A DNA stretch of 64,000 bases, taken from the NCBI RefSeq assembly GCF_964656455.1, contig NC_135716.1, positions 81,370,484 through 81,434,483 on the forward strand. The letters run 5' to 3'. A program made the translations under genes and the position numbers. Under the pieces are notes generated by a model. That model searched no databases and was not told where the DNA came from. It worked only from the letters and a program-made list of their open reading frames with translations. The DNA comes from Halichoerus grypus. Its lineage: Eukaryota; Chordata; Mammalia; Carnivora; Phocidae. Shown here piece after piece: positions 50,891 to 63,225 of the stretch (positions are counted from its first letter, which is position 1; the number at the start of each line of letters is the position of its first letter).

Positions 50891-52304
50891 CCATTTATGT
50901 CATCTTTGATTTCTTTCAGCAAGTCTTATAGTTTTCATTGTACAGGTCTTTCACTTCTTTGGTTAAGTTTATTCCTAGGTGTTTTGTTGTTTTTGATGCT
51001 ATTGTGAATGGGATAGTTTTTATTTTATTTTTATTTTTAGATATTTCATCGTGTGTAGAAATGCGACTGATTTCTGTGTATTGATTTTATATTTTTTAAC
51101 TTTATGAAACTCTTTGATTATATCCAACAATTTATTAATTGAGTCCCTGGGATTTTCAAGATATCATACTATCTGCAAATAGTGACCCTTTTATTTCTTC
51201 CCTTCCAATTTGGATGCCTTTTCTTTGCCTTGCCTGATTGCTCTAGCTAGGACTTCCGGTACTGTGTTGAATACATGGAGAGATACCCTTGTCTTGTTCC
51301 TGGTCTTAGAGGAAAAGCATTATATTTTTTCCCATTGAATATGTTAGCTGTTGGTTTGTTTCATATGGCCTTTATTGTGTTGAGGCATTTTCCTTCTATA
51401 CCCAATCTGTTGAGTGTTTTTATTATAAAATGATGTTGCATTTTGTCAAATGCTTTATCTCCATCTATTGAGATAATAGTATGATCTTTATCTTTCATTC
51501 TATTAAAGTGGAGTATCACATTTATTGATTTGCATATGTTGAGCCATTCCTGCATCCCAGGGATAAATCCTGCATGGTCATGCTGTATAATCATTTTAAT
51601 GAGTTCTTGTGTTCAGTTTGCCAATATTTTGCTGAAGTTTTTGCATCTCTGTTCTTTAGGGATATTGGCCTGTAGTTTTATTGTAGTGTCCTTATCTGGC
51701 TTTTGGTATCAAGTTATTACTGGCTTCACAGAATGAGTTTGGAACTGTTCCCTCCTCTTCAATTTTGTGGAAGAGTTTGAAAATGATTGATGTTAGTTCT
51801 TTAAATGTTTGGTTGAATTCACTAGTAAAAGCCATCTGGTCCTGAAGTTTTCCATTTGGGGCCATTTTTGATTATTGATTCAATCTCCTTACTCATTATT
51901 GGTCTGTTCAAACCTTCTATTTTTTTCCTGTTTCAGTACTGGGAGGTTGTATGATTCTAGGAACTTAATCCATTTCTTCTAGGTCATCAAGTTTGTTGGC
52001 AGATGATCCTATGTATTTCTGTAGTGTCTATTGGAATTTCTCCTGTTATATTTCTGATTTCATTTATTTGAGTCTTCTCTTTTTTTCTTAGTTCCACTAA
52101 AGGTTTGTCAAGTATATTTATCTTTTTGAAAAAACATCTCTTATTTTTGTTGATCTCTTCTATTGTTTTCCTGGCTTCTATTTCATTTATTTCCACTGTA
52201 ATCTTCATTATTTCTGCTAATATTACTTCTGTTAGTTTTAGGCTGAATTTGTTCTTTTTCTGATCCTTTGAGGTGTAAAGTTAGATTGTTTATTTTCAGT
52301 CTTT

Positions 52305-52349
52305 AATACTATTATATTATATATAATATATATATAATATAATAGTATT
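52305..52349. repeat. 45-bp AT palindrome
   Basis: Arms AATACTATTATATTATATA and TATATAATATAATAGTATT are perfect reverse complements of 19 nt around a short AT centre. It lies within the L1M and could extrude as a cruciform. Confidence 0.75.
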
Positions 52350-54131
52350 ATATATATATAAAATCTTAAAACTGCTTTTGCAGCATCCCATAAGTTATAG
52401 TATGTATGTATGTATCCCATAAGCTATAGTATGTATATAGTAAGTTATAGTATGTTGTGTTTCCATTTTCATTTGTTTTGAGATATTCTTTGGTTTCCCT
52501 TTTGATTTCTTCTTTGTTCCATTGGTTGTTCAGGAGCATGTTGTTTAGTTTTCATATATTTGTGGATTTTCCAGCTTTCCTCATGTTGTTGATTTCTTGT
52601 TTCATGTCATTGTGGTTAGGAAAGTTACTTGGTATGATTTTAATCTTAAATTTTCATAGACTTGTTTTATATCCTATCACATGATCTGTCTTTGAGTGTT
52701 CTGTGTGTACATGAGAAGAATTTGTATTCTACTGTTGTTGGGTGGAATGTTCTATAGATGTCTATTAGGTCCTTTTTGTCTAATGTTTGGTTCAAGTGCA
52801 TGTTTCCTTGTTGATTTTCTTTCTGGATGACCTATCCATTGTTGAAAGTGAGGTACTGAAGTCCCCTATGATTACTTGTTTATTTTCCCCTTTATTTCTG
52901 TTAGTATTTGCTTAATATATTCAGGTGCTCCCATGTTGGATGTATATATATTTATGATTTTACCTTTAATAGTGTGTTGTGTACTTCGATATGTTTTCAT
53001 GTCACTGACTAGTGTCTTTTTATTTTGGCTCGAAGAACTCCTTTCAACCTTTCTTGCAAAGCAGGTACAGTGGTGGTGACTCCCTTAGCTTTTTGGGTTT
53101 TTGTGGGAAAGCCATTATTTCCCCTTCATATCTGAAGGGTAACTTTGCAAATGCAGTATTCTTGGCTGGCACTTTTTATGTTTCCACACTTTGAGTATGT
53201 TATTTCACTCTTGCCTGGCCTGTAGGATTCTGCTGATAGCCTAATGGGGATGCCCTTGGAGAGTACATTTTCCCCCCTCTGGCTGCCTTTAAGATTACTT
53301 CTGTACCATTGATTTTTGACAGTTTCACTATAATGTATTTTGGAGAGGGTCTTTTTGCATTGGGATAACAAGATGATATATTCACTTTATGGAGTTGTAC
53401 GTTCAACTCTACCCAGATTTTGGGAGTTCTCAGCTATTATTTCTTTAAATATACCCTCTACCCCTTTTCCTTCACTTCTCCTTCTGGAATCCGATTATTC
53501 TGATATTTATCTTTTTGATGGAATCGTATAGTTCATGTAGGTTTTCTTCACTCTTTTAAACCTGTTCTTTCATTTCTTCTGTGTTATTTCAAAATTCCTA
53601 TTCTCCAAGTCACTTACTCTTTCTTCCATCTGGTCTGCTCTGTAACAGAGGCTCTCTATTGCATTTTTCATCTCATTAAATTCTTCAGCGTAAAATTTTC
53701 TGTCTGGTTCTTTTTTATAATTTCAATCTTCTTGGAAAATAATTCATTTTGCTCATATATTTTATTCCTGATTTTATTGAATTGCTTTCTTTAATTTTGT
53801 TGTAATTTGTTGAGTTTCTTCATAACCACTATTTTGAATTCTATATAAATTAGATTGCAATATTCTATGCCTTTGAGCTTAGTTGCTCATTTTCCTTTTT
53901 GGATGCCATATTTCCTTGATTTTTTTTATTATGTCTTGTGGCTATGCATTGATGCTTTCACATGTGAAGTAGCAGACACCTCCTTAACTGTTAATTGCCT
54001 TCAGCAGTTGGGGTGTTATGTTCTATAGTATTGTTGTTATGTGATGTCACTCCTATGCTGATGTCACTCTTATGCACTTCCTCTGTGTTTGTGAAAGTAA
54101 ACCTGCTCCACTCTTCTTGCTCTCTCATGGC

Positions 54132-54842
54132 CAAATTTTTTTTTTAAATTTTATTTAAATTCAATTTAATTAACATGTAGTGTATTATTAGTTTCAGAGG
54201 TAGAATTTAGTGATTCATCAGTTGCATATAACACCCAGTGCTCATTCCATCAAGTGCCCATTACCTGGTTACCCTATTCCCCCACCCATCTCCCCTCCAG
54301 CAACCCTCAGTTTGTTTTCTACAGTTAAGGGTCTCTTATGGTTTGTCTCCCTCTCTGTTTTGATCTTATTTTATTTTTTCCTTCCCTTCCCATATGTTCA
54401 ACTGTTTTGTTTCTTAAATTCCACATATGAGTGAAATCATACGATATTTTTCTTTCTCTGACTGACTTATTTCACTTTGCATAATACCCTCTAGTTCCAT
54501 CAATGTTGCTGCAAATGGCAAGATTTCATTCTTTTTGATGACTAATATTCCATTGTATGTATATATGTATCACATCTTCTTTATCCATTCCTCTGTTGAT
54601 GGACATCTGGGCTCTTTCCATAGTTTGGCTATTGTGGACATTGCTGCTGTAAACATTGGGGTGCATGTGCCCCTTTGAATCTTGATGTTTGTATCCTTTG
54701 GAATAATACCTAGAAGTGCAATTCCTGGGTCATAGGGTAGCTCTATTTTTAACTTTTTGAGGAACCTCCATGCTATTTTCCAAAGTGGCTGCACCAGTTT
54801 GTGTTCCCACCAACAATTTAAGAGGGTCCGCATCCTTGTCGT
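54132..54842 (-). repeat. 5'-truncated L1 3' end nested in L1M
   Basis: Inverted 3' UTR (AATTCAATTTAATTAACATG) runs into an ORF2 C-terminal frame at 54833-54570 ([19 protein letters not shown]). It ends where L1M-like sequence resumes (CTGGCTATTGGAAACGTCTC). Confidence 0.85.
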
Positions 54843-55759
54843 GTCTGGCTATTGGAAACGTCTCCTTTTTTCCAGAAGGTGGTGTTATAGCTCTGTATAG
54901 TTTCTTCCTTGCCCATATACAGTGGCCTGCTTTCTGAGTGTGCTCACCTGTCTACCAGAGCTTGCTCTCAAGTCATACTGGTGATTGTGTGCAAGGAGCC
55001 AGCAGGACCGTGGGGGAGAGGTGTGAGTTTAGCATTTGGCATGTTGGGGGTGCCCTTGTATCCTGCAGGGACATCTCCAGGGGTGTCATTCCCAGAGGTT
55101 CGTGGGTGGACTTACTTCCAAGTAGAGTCCCTTTAATGGCTTTGAAATTAATTTTCCTTTTTCCCATTATCCTCCCTCCCCTCAGTGGTGAGCTTCCACC
55201 TTAGTACTCTGTATGCTGTTGAAGACAGATGGGTTTCTGCAGCTGTGTCCTGCCTGCCTGAGGTAACCAGGCATTTACTTACTAACTTCTGTTTCTCCCG
55301 TGGGAAAGGTTGCCTCCACCAGACAAATCAGCTATATTCAGTGTTTCTTTAGGGGAGGGACAGTGTTGGGAAAGTTTCTCCTAGTGTTTCCACTGCAACC
55401 AAATTCACTTTTCCCCCAGTAATGTGCTGGAGTTTCCCTTTGGGAAGGTTGGTGTTCTACAATTTCTGTCTCATGTGTGAGTGCCTGCCTTTAGGTCAGC
55501 ACTCACCCAACTTTGCCTGACAGTGATGGGAAGGGTCCAGGCTGTTTTGCTGGATTAGCTGGTTCTGCAGCCTGTTTGGAGGTTTGTCTGGTTCTTAATG
55601 GCTGCACTGATGAGTGAGATGCTTCCTTTTGCTATGTCCCAAAAGACCCCCTAAGATACTTTTGTTTACATATGAATATCTTTTGATTGATTAAAAAGGG
55701 AGATAAACAAAAAAGGTATGTCACACTGCCATGTTGCTGATGTTACTCCTATGCATTTT

Positions 55760-56911
55760 GTCTTTTAAACCAAATAGTAAAACAGAAGAAGAGTTTACAA
55801 ACCAAAAATAAAATAACACTGGCTTTTACATTTACCTGTATAAAAGGTAGCTATCTTTACCATCCTTCATTTCTTTATATGCCTTTGAGTTACTGTCTAG
55901 TGTCTTTTCATTTCAGCCTGAAGGACTTCCTTTAAGATTTTTTGGAAGGGTAGGTCTGCTAGTGAAAAACTCCCTTAGTTTTTGTTTATTTGGGAATGTC
56001 TTAATTTCTCCTTCATCTGTGCTAGATATATTCTTTATTGGCATATATTTCTTTAACATGATGCTCCTGACTTCCATAGTTTCTGAGGTGAAATTGACTA
56101 TGAATTTTATTGAGAATTTCTTGCTTGTCATGAGTCACTTTACTCTTGCTGCTTTCAAGATCCTCTTTGTGTTTGGCTTTCCACAATTTGATTATGATCT
56201 TTCTAGATATGAATCTTTTTTGAGTTTATTCTACTTGGCATTTGTTTGGATTCTTTGTTGTGTAGGTTCATGTCTTTCATAAAATATGAGAAGTTGTTGG
56301 ACTTTATTTCTTCAGATAATCTTTCTGCCCCTTTCTCTCACTCTTCTTCTGGGACTCCCGTTGTGCATGTGCTGGTGTTCTTGACCCAACATCCCATACG
56401 TTCTGTTTACTTTTCTTCATTCTTTTATTTTTATGCTTCCCTGATTGGATAATTTCAATTGTCTTATATTCAAGTTTGCTGAGTCTTTTCTTCTGTTTGT
56501 TCACATCTATTGTTGTAACCCTCTAGTGAAATTTTCACTTAATTGCAGCTTCAGAGTTTGGTTCTTTTTGATAATTTCCTGAATCTCTTTTTTTTTTTTT
56601 TTAAAGATTTTTGTATTTATTTATTTGAGAGAGAGAGAATGAGAGAGCAAGCACATGAGAGGGGGGAGGGTCAGAGGGAGAAGCAGACTCCCTGCCGAGC
56701 AGGGAGCCCGATGCGGGACTCGATCCAGGGACTCCAGGATCATGACCTGAGCCGAAGGCAGTCGCTTAACCAACTGAGCCACCCAGGCGCCCTAATTTCC
56801 TGAATCTCTTGATAGTCTCTATTTGGTGGTACATCATTCCTGGTTTACTTTAGTTCTTTGACCATGTTTTCCATTAGCTCTTTGAGCATATTTAATACAG
56901 TTGATTTATTA
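55760..56911 (-). repeat. Old L1 ORF1 region
   Basis: Inverted text AGGACTTCCTTTAAGATTTT, AATGTCTTAATTTCTCCTTC, TTCTTCTGGGACTCCCGTTG follows the L1 ORF1 order. Frames on the minus strand (56131-55913; 56504-56304) are short remnants. A SINE splits it at 56590. Confidence 0.75.
56590..56792 (-). repeat. Young CAN SINE with 18-bp target duplication
   Basis: Flanked by TAATTTCCTGAATCTCTT at 56572-56589 and 56793-56810. The head is near consensus. Confidence 0.97.
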
Positions 56912-58118
56912 TTGTGATTATGAATGAAATATAGTTGACATACAATATTATATTAGTTTCAGGTGTACAACAGTGATTTGATATTTATATACATTATGAA
57001 ATGATCACCATAAATCTATCTAACATCACCTATTCCCCCCATCTCCCCTTTTGCCAACCATCATTTTGTTCTCTGCATTATGAGTCTGTTTCTGTTTTGT
57101 TTTGTTTGTACATTTGTTTTTAAGATTCCACATATAAGTGAAATCATATGGTATTTGTCTTTCTCTGTCTCACTTATTTCACTTAGCATAATGAACTCAA
57201 GGTCCATCCATGTATTCACAAGTGGCAAGATTTCATTCTCCTTATGACTGAGTAATATTCCGTTGTGTGTGTGTGTGTGTGTGTGTATATACATACATAC
57301 ATATATATATATATATCAATCATACATTTTCTTTATCCATTCATCTGTTGATGGACACTTAAATTGCTTCCATATCTTGGTTATTGTATATAATGCTGCA
57401 GTGAACATAGGGGTTCATGAATCTTTCCAAATTAGTGTTTTTGTTTTCTTTGGATAAGTACCCAGAAGTGGGATTTCTGGATCATACTGCAGTTCTATTT
57501 TTATTTATTTATTTATTTATTTATTTATTTTATTTATTTTTTAAAGATTTTATTTGTTTGACAGAGAGAGACACAGCGAGAGAGGGAACACAAGCAGGGG
57601 GAGTGGGAGAGGGAGAAGCAGGCTTCCCACAGAGCAGGGAGCCCGATGCGGGGCTCGATCCCAGGGCCCTAGGATCATGACCTGAGCTGAAGGCAGACGC
57701 TTAACGACTGAGCCACCCAGGCGCCCTGCAGTTCTATTTTTAATTCTTTGAGGAACCTCCATACTGTTTATCATAGTAACTGCACCAATTTTACATTCCC
57801 ACCATCAGTACAAGGGTTCCCTTTTCTTCACATCCTTGCCAATACTTTTATTTCTTGTCCTTTTGATTCTAGCCATTCTGCCAGATGTGAGGTGATATCT
57901 CACTGTAGTTTTGATTTGCATTTCTCTGATGATGAGTCATGTTGAGCATCTTTTATGTGTATGTTGGCCATCTGTATGTTTTCTTTGGAAAAGTGTCTAT
58001 TCGGGTCTTCTGCCAATCTTTTAATCAGACTGTTTCTTTGGTGTTGATTTGTGTGAGTTCTTTATATATTTTGGGTATTAATAACTTATTGGATATATTA
58101 TGTGCATATTCTTCCATT
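56912..58118 (-). repeat. Old L1M 3' portion
   Basis: Inverted 3' UTR (ATAGTTGACATACAATATTA, GTTTCAGGTGTACAAC) and ORF2 C-terminal remnants, with a (TG)n/(TA)n run at 57264-57316 and a nested SINE. It is cut at CCATTCAGTAG by the insertion cascade. Confidence 0.8.
57505..57725 (-). repeat. Young CAN SINE with (TTTA)n and 17-bp target duplication
   Basis: Flanked by CTGCAGTTCTATTTTTA at 57488-57504 and 57726-57742. The tail complement is an expanded (ATTT)n of about ten units. Confidence 0.96.
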
Positions 58119-58134
58119 CAGTAGCAGCCCCCTT

Positions 58135-58312
58135 TTTTTTAAATGTTTTTATTTATTTATTCATGAGAGTCAGAGAGACAGAGAGGCAGAGGCAGAGGGA
58201 GAAGCAGGCTCCCCACCTAGCCGGGAGCCCGATGCGGGGCTCAATCCCAGGACCCTGGGATCATGACCTGAGCTGAAGGCAGACGCTTAACCATCTGAGC
58301 CACCCAGGCGCC
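58135..58312 (-). repeat. CAN SINE, first of the CAGTAGC cascade
   Basis: Inverted SINE preceded by CAGTAGCAGCCCCC (58119) and followed directly by CAGTAGCCCCCC (58313). Confidence 0.93.
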
Positions 58313-58319
58313 CAGTAGC

Positions 58320-58427
58320 CCCCCTTTTTAAAATTTAAGTAGGTTCTATGCCAAATGTGGGGCTGAACTCATGACCCCCTAGATCAAGAATTGCATGTTC
58401 CACCAACTGAGCCACCCAGGTGCCCCT
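58320..58427 (-). repeat. Short CAN SINE variant, second of the cascade
   Basis: The inverted short type (CCAAATGTGGGGCTGAACTC, CAACTGAGCCACCCAGGTGC) lies between CAGTAGC copies at 58313 and 58428. Confidence 0.88.
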
Positions 58428-58436
58428 CAGTAGCCC

Positions 58437-58646
58437 TTTTTAATTTTAATATTTATTTATTTATTTTAAAGATTTATTTACTTTAGAGAGGGAGCATGTG
58501 TAGTGGGGGAGGGGCAGAGGGAGAGAATCCCAAGCCTACTTCTAAGCATGGAGCCCAACGCAGGCCTCAATCTCAGTACCCTGAGATCACAATCTGAGCT
58601 GAAATCAGGAGTTGGATGCTTAACCAACTGAGCCACCCAGGCCCCT
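58437..58646 (-). repeat. CAN SINE, third of the cascade
   Basis: Inverted older SINE (head end CTGAGCCACCCAGGCCCC) between CAGTAGC copies at 58428 and 58647. Confidence 0.92.
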
Positions 58647-58654
58647 CAGTAGCT

Positions 58655-58873
58655 CTTTTTTAAATTAAGTTTTTACTTTAATTCCAGTATAGTTAACATA
58701 CGGTGTTATATTAGTTTCAGGTATACAATATAGTGGTTCAACAATTCCATACATCACTCAGCACTCATCAAAACAAGTGCACTCCTTAATCTCCATCACC
58801 TATTGCACCCCCCACCCACCTCCCCTCTGGTGACCATCATTTTGGTTTCTATAGTTAAGAGTCTGTTTCTTTT
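58655..58873 (-). repeat. L1 3' UTR fragment, fourth of the cascade
   Basis: It starts after CAGTAGCTCTTTTTT. AGTATAGTTAACATACGGTG is the inverted L1 3' end. Confidence 0.8.
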
Positions 58874-59148
58874 TTTTCTTTTAATTTTTTTATTGTTATG
58901 TTAATCACCATACATTACATCATTAGTTTTTGATGTAGTGTTCCATGATTCATTGTGCATAACACCCAGTGCTCCATGCAGAACGTGCCCTCTTTAATAC
59001 CCATCACCAGGCTAACCCATCCTCCCAGCCCCCTCCCCTCTAGAACACTCAGTTTGTTTTTCAGAGTCCATCGTCTCTCATGGTTCGTCTCCCCCTCTGA
59101 TTTCCGCCCCCTTCATTCTTCCCCTACTGCTATCTTCTTCTTCTTCTT
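58874..59148 (-). repeat. Carnivore L1 3' UTR fragment
   Basis: ATGTTAATCACCATACATTA and CATCATTAGTTTTTGATGTA match the L1 subtype also seen at 25361 and 26161. It is cut at CTATCTTCTTCTTC by the last L1. Confidence 0.85.
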
Positions 59149-59339
59149 TTTTTTTTTCTTAACATATAATGTATTATTTGTTTCAGAGGTACAGATCTGT
59201 GATTCAACAGTCTTGCACAATTCACAGCGCTCACCATAGCACATACCCTCCCCAGTGTCTATCACCCACGCATCCCATCCCTCCCACCCCAACCCCCACT
59301 CCAGCAACCCTCAGTTTGTTTCCTGAGATTAAGAATTCC

Positions 59340-62300
59340 TCATATCAGTGAGGTCATATGATACATGTCTTTCTCTGATTGACTTATTTCGCTCAGCATA
59401 ACACACTCCAGTTCCATCCACGTCGTTGCAAATGGCAAGATGTCATTCCTTTTGATGGCTGCATAATATTCCATTGTATAAATATATATATATAGCACAT
59501 CTTCTTTATCCATTCATCTGTCAATGGACATCTTGGCTCTTTCCACAGTTTGGCTATTGTGGACATGGCTGCTATAAACATCGGGGTGCACGTACCCCTT
59601 CGGATCCCTACATTTGTATCTTTGGGGTAAATACCCAGTAGTACAATTGCTGGATCATATGGTAGCTCTATCTTCAACTTTTTGAGGAACCTCCATACTG
59701 TTTTCCAGAGTGGTTGCACCAGCTTGCATTCCCACCAACAGTGTAGGAGGGTTCCCCTTTCTCCGCATCCCTGCCAACATCTGTCCTTTCCTGACTTGTT
59801 AATTTTCACCATTCTGACTGGTGTGAGGTGGTATCTCATTGAGGTTTTGATTTGGATTTCCCTGATGCCTGAGTGATGTTGAGCACTTCTTCATGTGTCT
59901 GTTGGCCATTTGGATGTCTTCTTTGGAAAAATGTCTGTTCATGTCTTCTGCCCATTTCTTGATTGGATTATTTGTTCTTTGGGTGTGGAGTTTGATAAGT
60001 TCTTTATAGATTTTGGATACTAGCCCTTTATCTGATATGTCATTTGCAAATATCTTCTCCCATTCTGTCGGTTGTCTTTTGGTTTTGTTGACTGTTTCTT
60101 TTGCTGTGCAAAAGCTTTTTATCTTGATGAAGTCCCAATAGTTCATTTTTGCCCTTGCTTCCCTTGCCTTTGGCGATGTTTCTAGGAAGAAGTTGCTGTG
60201 GCTGAGGTCGAAGAGGTTGCTAACTGTGTTCTCCTTTAGGATTTTGATGGACTCCTGTCTCACATTTAGGTCTTTCAACCATTTTGAGTCTATTTTTGTG
60301 TGTGGTGTAAGGAAATGGTCCACTTTCATTCTTCTGCATGTGGCTGTCCAATTTTCCCAACACCATTTGTTGAAGAGACTGTCTTTTTCCCATTGGACAT
60401 TCTTTCCTGCTTTGTCGAAGATTAGTTGACCATAGAGTTGAGGGTCCATTTCTGGGCTCTCTATTCTGTTCCATTGATCTATGTGTCTGTTTTTGTGCCA
60501 GTACCATACTGTCTTGATGATGACAGCTTTGTAATAGAGCTGGAAGTCCGGAATTGTGATGCCGCCAGCTTTGCTTTTCTTTTTCAACATTCCTCTGGCT
60601 ATGCGGGGTCTTTTCTGGTTCCATACAAATTTTAGGATTATTTGTTCCATTTCTTTGAAAAAAGTGGATGGTCTTTTGATGGGGATTGCATTGAATGTGT
60701 AGATTGCTCTAGGTAGCATTGACATCTTCACAATATTTGTTCTTCCAATCCATGAGCATGGAATGTTTTTCCATTTCTTTCTGTCTTCCTCAATTTCTTT
60801 CATGAGTATTTTATAGTTTTCTGAGTACAGATCCTTTGCCTCTTTGGTTAGATTTATTTCTAGGTATCTTATGGTTTTGGGTGCAATTGTAAATGGGATC
60901 GACTCCTTAATTTCTCTTTCTTCTGTCTTGCTGTTGGTGTATAGGAATGCCACTGATTTCTGTGCATTGATTTTATATCCTGACACTTTACTGAATTCCT
61001 GTATGAGTTCTAGCAGTTTTGGGGTGGAGTCTTTTGGGTTTTCCACATAAAGTATCATATCATCTGCAAAGAGTGAGAGTTTGACTTCTTCTTTGCCGAT
61101 TTGGATGCCTTTTATTTCTCTTTGTTGTGTGATTGCTGTGGCTAGGACTTCTAATACTATGTTGAACAGCAGTGGTGATAGTGGACATCCCTGCCGCGTT
61201 CCTGACCTTAGGGGGAAAGCTCTCAGTTTTTCCCCATTGAGAATGATATTCGCTGTAGGTTTTTCATAGATGGCTTTTATGATATTGAGGTATGTACCCT
61301 CGATCCCTATACTCTGAAGAGTTTTGATCAAGAAAGGATGCTGTACTTTGTCAAATGCTTTTTCTGCATCTATTGAGAGGATCATATGATTCTTGTTCTT
61401 TCTTTTGTTAATGTATTGTATCACGTTGATTGATTTGTGGATGTTGAACCAACCTTGCAGCCCAGGGATAAATCCCACTTGGTCGTGGTGAATAATCCTT
61501 TTAATGTAGTGTTGGATCCTATTGGCTAGTATTTTGGTGAGAATTTTTGCATCCGTGTTCATCAAGGATATTGGTCTGTAATTCTCCATTTTGATGGGGT
61601 CTTTGTCTGGTTTGGGGATCAAGGTAATGGTGGGCTCATAAAACGAGTTTGGAAGTTTTCCTTCCATTTCTATTTTTTGGAACAGTTTGAGAAGAATAGG
61701 TATTAATTCTTCTTTAAATGTTTGGTAGAATTCCCCTGGGAAGCCATCTGGCCCTGAGCTTTTGTGTTTTGGGAGATTTTTGATGACTGCTTCAATTTGC
61801 TTAGTGTTTATAGGTCTGTTCAGGTTTTCTATTTCTTCCTGGTTCAGTTTTGGTAGTTGATACATCTCTAGGAATGCATCCATTTCTTCCAGGTTATCTA
61901 ATTTGCTGGCATAGAGTTGTTCATAATATGTTCTTATGATTGTTTGTATTTCTTTGGTGTTGGTTGTGATCTCTCCTCTTTCATTCATGATTTTGTTGAT
62001 TTGGGTCATTTCTCTTCTTTTTGATAAGTCTGGCCAGGGGTTTATCAATTTTGTTAATTCTTTCAAAGAACCAGCTCCTAGTTTTGTTGATCTGTTCTAT
62101 TTCATTGATTTCTGCTCTGATCTTTATTATTTCTCTTCTCCTGCTGGGTTTAGGCTTTATTTGCTGTTCTCTCTCCAGCTCCTTTAGGTGTAGGGTTAGG
62201 TTGTGTATTTGAGACCTTTCTTGTTTCTTGAGAAAGGCTTGTATTGCTATATACTTGCCTCTTAGGACTGGTTTTGCTGCATTCCAAAGATTTTGAACAG

Positions 62301-63144
62301 TTGTGTTTTCATTTTCATTGGTTTCCATGGATTTTTTAAATTCTTCTTTAATTTCCTGGTTGACCCATTCATTCTTTCGTAGTATGCTCTTTAGCCTCCA
62401 TGTATTTGAGTTCTTTCCGACTTTCCTCTTGTGATTGAGTTCTAGTTTCAAAGCATTGTGGTCTGAAAATATGCAGGGAATGATCCCAATCTTTTGGTAC
62501 TGGTTGAGACCTGATTTATGACCTAGGATGTGATCGATTCTGGAGAATTTTCCATGGGCACTAGAGAAGAATGGGTATTCCATTGCTTTGGGATGGAATG
62601 TTCTGAATATGTCTGTGAAGTACATTTGGTCTAGTGTGTCATTTAAAGTCTTTATTTCCTTGTTGATCTTTTGCTTAGATGATCTGTCCATTTCAGTGAG
62701 GGGGTGTTAAAGTCCCCCACTATTATTGTATTGTTGTCAATGTGTTTCTTTGCTTTTGTTATTAATTGCCTTATATAATTGGCTGCTTCCATGTTAGGGG
62801 CATAGATATTTACAATTGTTAGATCTTCTTTTTGGATAGACCCTTTAAGTAGGATATAGTGTCCTTCCTCATCTCTTATTACACTCTTTGGTTTAAAATC
62901 TAATTTGTCTGATATAAGGATTACCACACCAGCTTTCTTTTGGTGTCCATTAGCATGGTAAATGGTTTTCCACCCCCTCACTTTCAATCTGGGGGTGTCT
63001 TTGGGTCTAAAATGAGTCTCTTGCAGACAGCATATTGATGGGTCTTGTTTTTCTTATCCAATCTGATAGCCTGTGTCTTTTGATTGGGGCATTTAGCCCA
63101 TTTACATTCAGGGTAACTATTGAAAGATAGGAATTTAGTGCCAT
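59340..63144 (-). pseudogene. L1 ORF2 (endonuclease and reverse transcriptase), broken by about five frameshifts
   Basis: The frame starts at ATG 63144 (MALNSYLSIVTLNVNGLNAP). The first break is near 63050. The endonuclease continues in 62987-62652 (VNIYAPN, VGDFNTP), a second frame runs 62691-61981 ([18 protein letters not shown]), and the third runs 62066-59799 for 755 codons. This longest frame contains the RT blocks [12 protein letters not shown] and [10 protein letters not shown] (FADD codons at 61059-61070). The last frame, 59839-59393, has the CX3CX7HX4C motif ([18 protein letters not shown]) and shifts again near 59475. The intact protein nicks DNA and copies L1 RNA; this copy cannot make it whole. 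Confidence 0.9.
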
Positions 63145-63225
63145 TGTATTGCCTGTAAGGTGACTGTTACTGTATATTGTCTGTGTTCCTTTCTGGTCTA
63201 TGTTACTTTTAGGCTCTCTCTTTGC

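Larger units (their letters stand above)
50891..55745 (-). repeat. Continuation of the old L1M: ORF2, ORF1 and 5' UTR
   Basis: Inverted ORF2 text resumes at 50891. RT-block remnants are at 51594-51361 ([38 protein letters not shown]). ORF1 remnants lie around 53406-53126. A 5' UTR-like GC-richer stretch extends past a nested L1 to about 55745. Divergence is much greater than in the neighbouring carnivore L1s. Confidence 0.7.

Noticed and set aside
55000..55660. GC-richer stretch as a CpG island or promoter
   Set aside because: Few CpG dinucleotides, and its position and order fit the 5' UTR of the old L1M.
24900..58400. Numerous plus-strand frames rich in Phe, Leu and Ser as membrane proteins
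   Set aside because: They are reverse complements of A-rich L1 ORF2 or UTR sequence, which read as hydrophobic residues in the antisense direction.
996..58646. tRNA-Lys genes suggested by the SINE heads
   Set aside because: The heads are degenerate, lack a complete cloverleaf, and are followed by SINE bodies, tails and target duplications.
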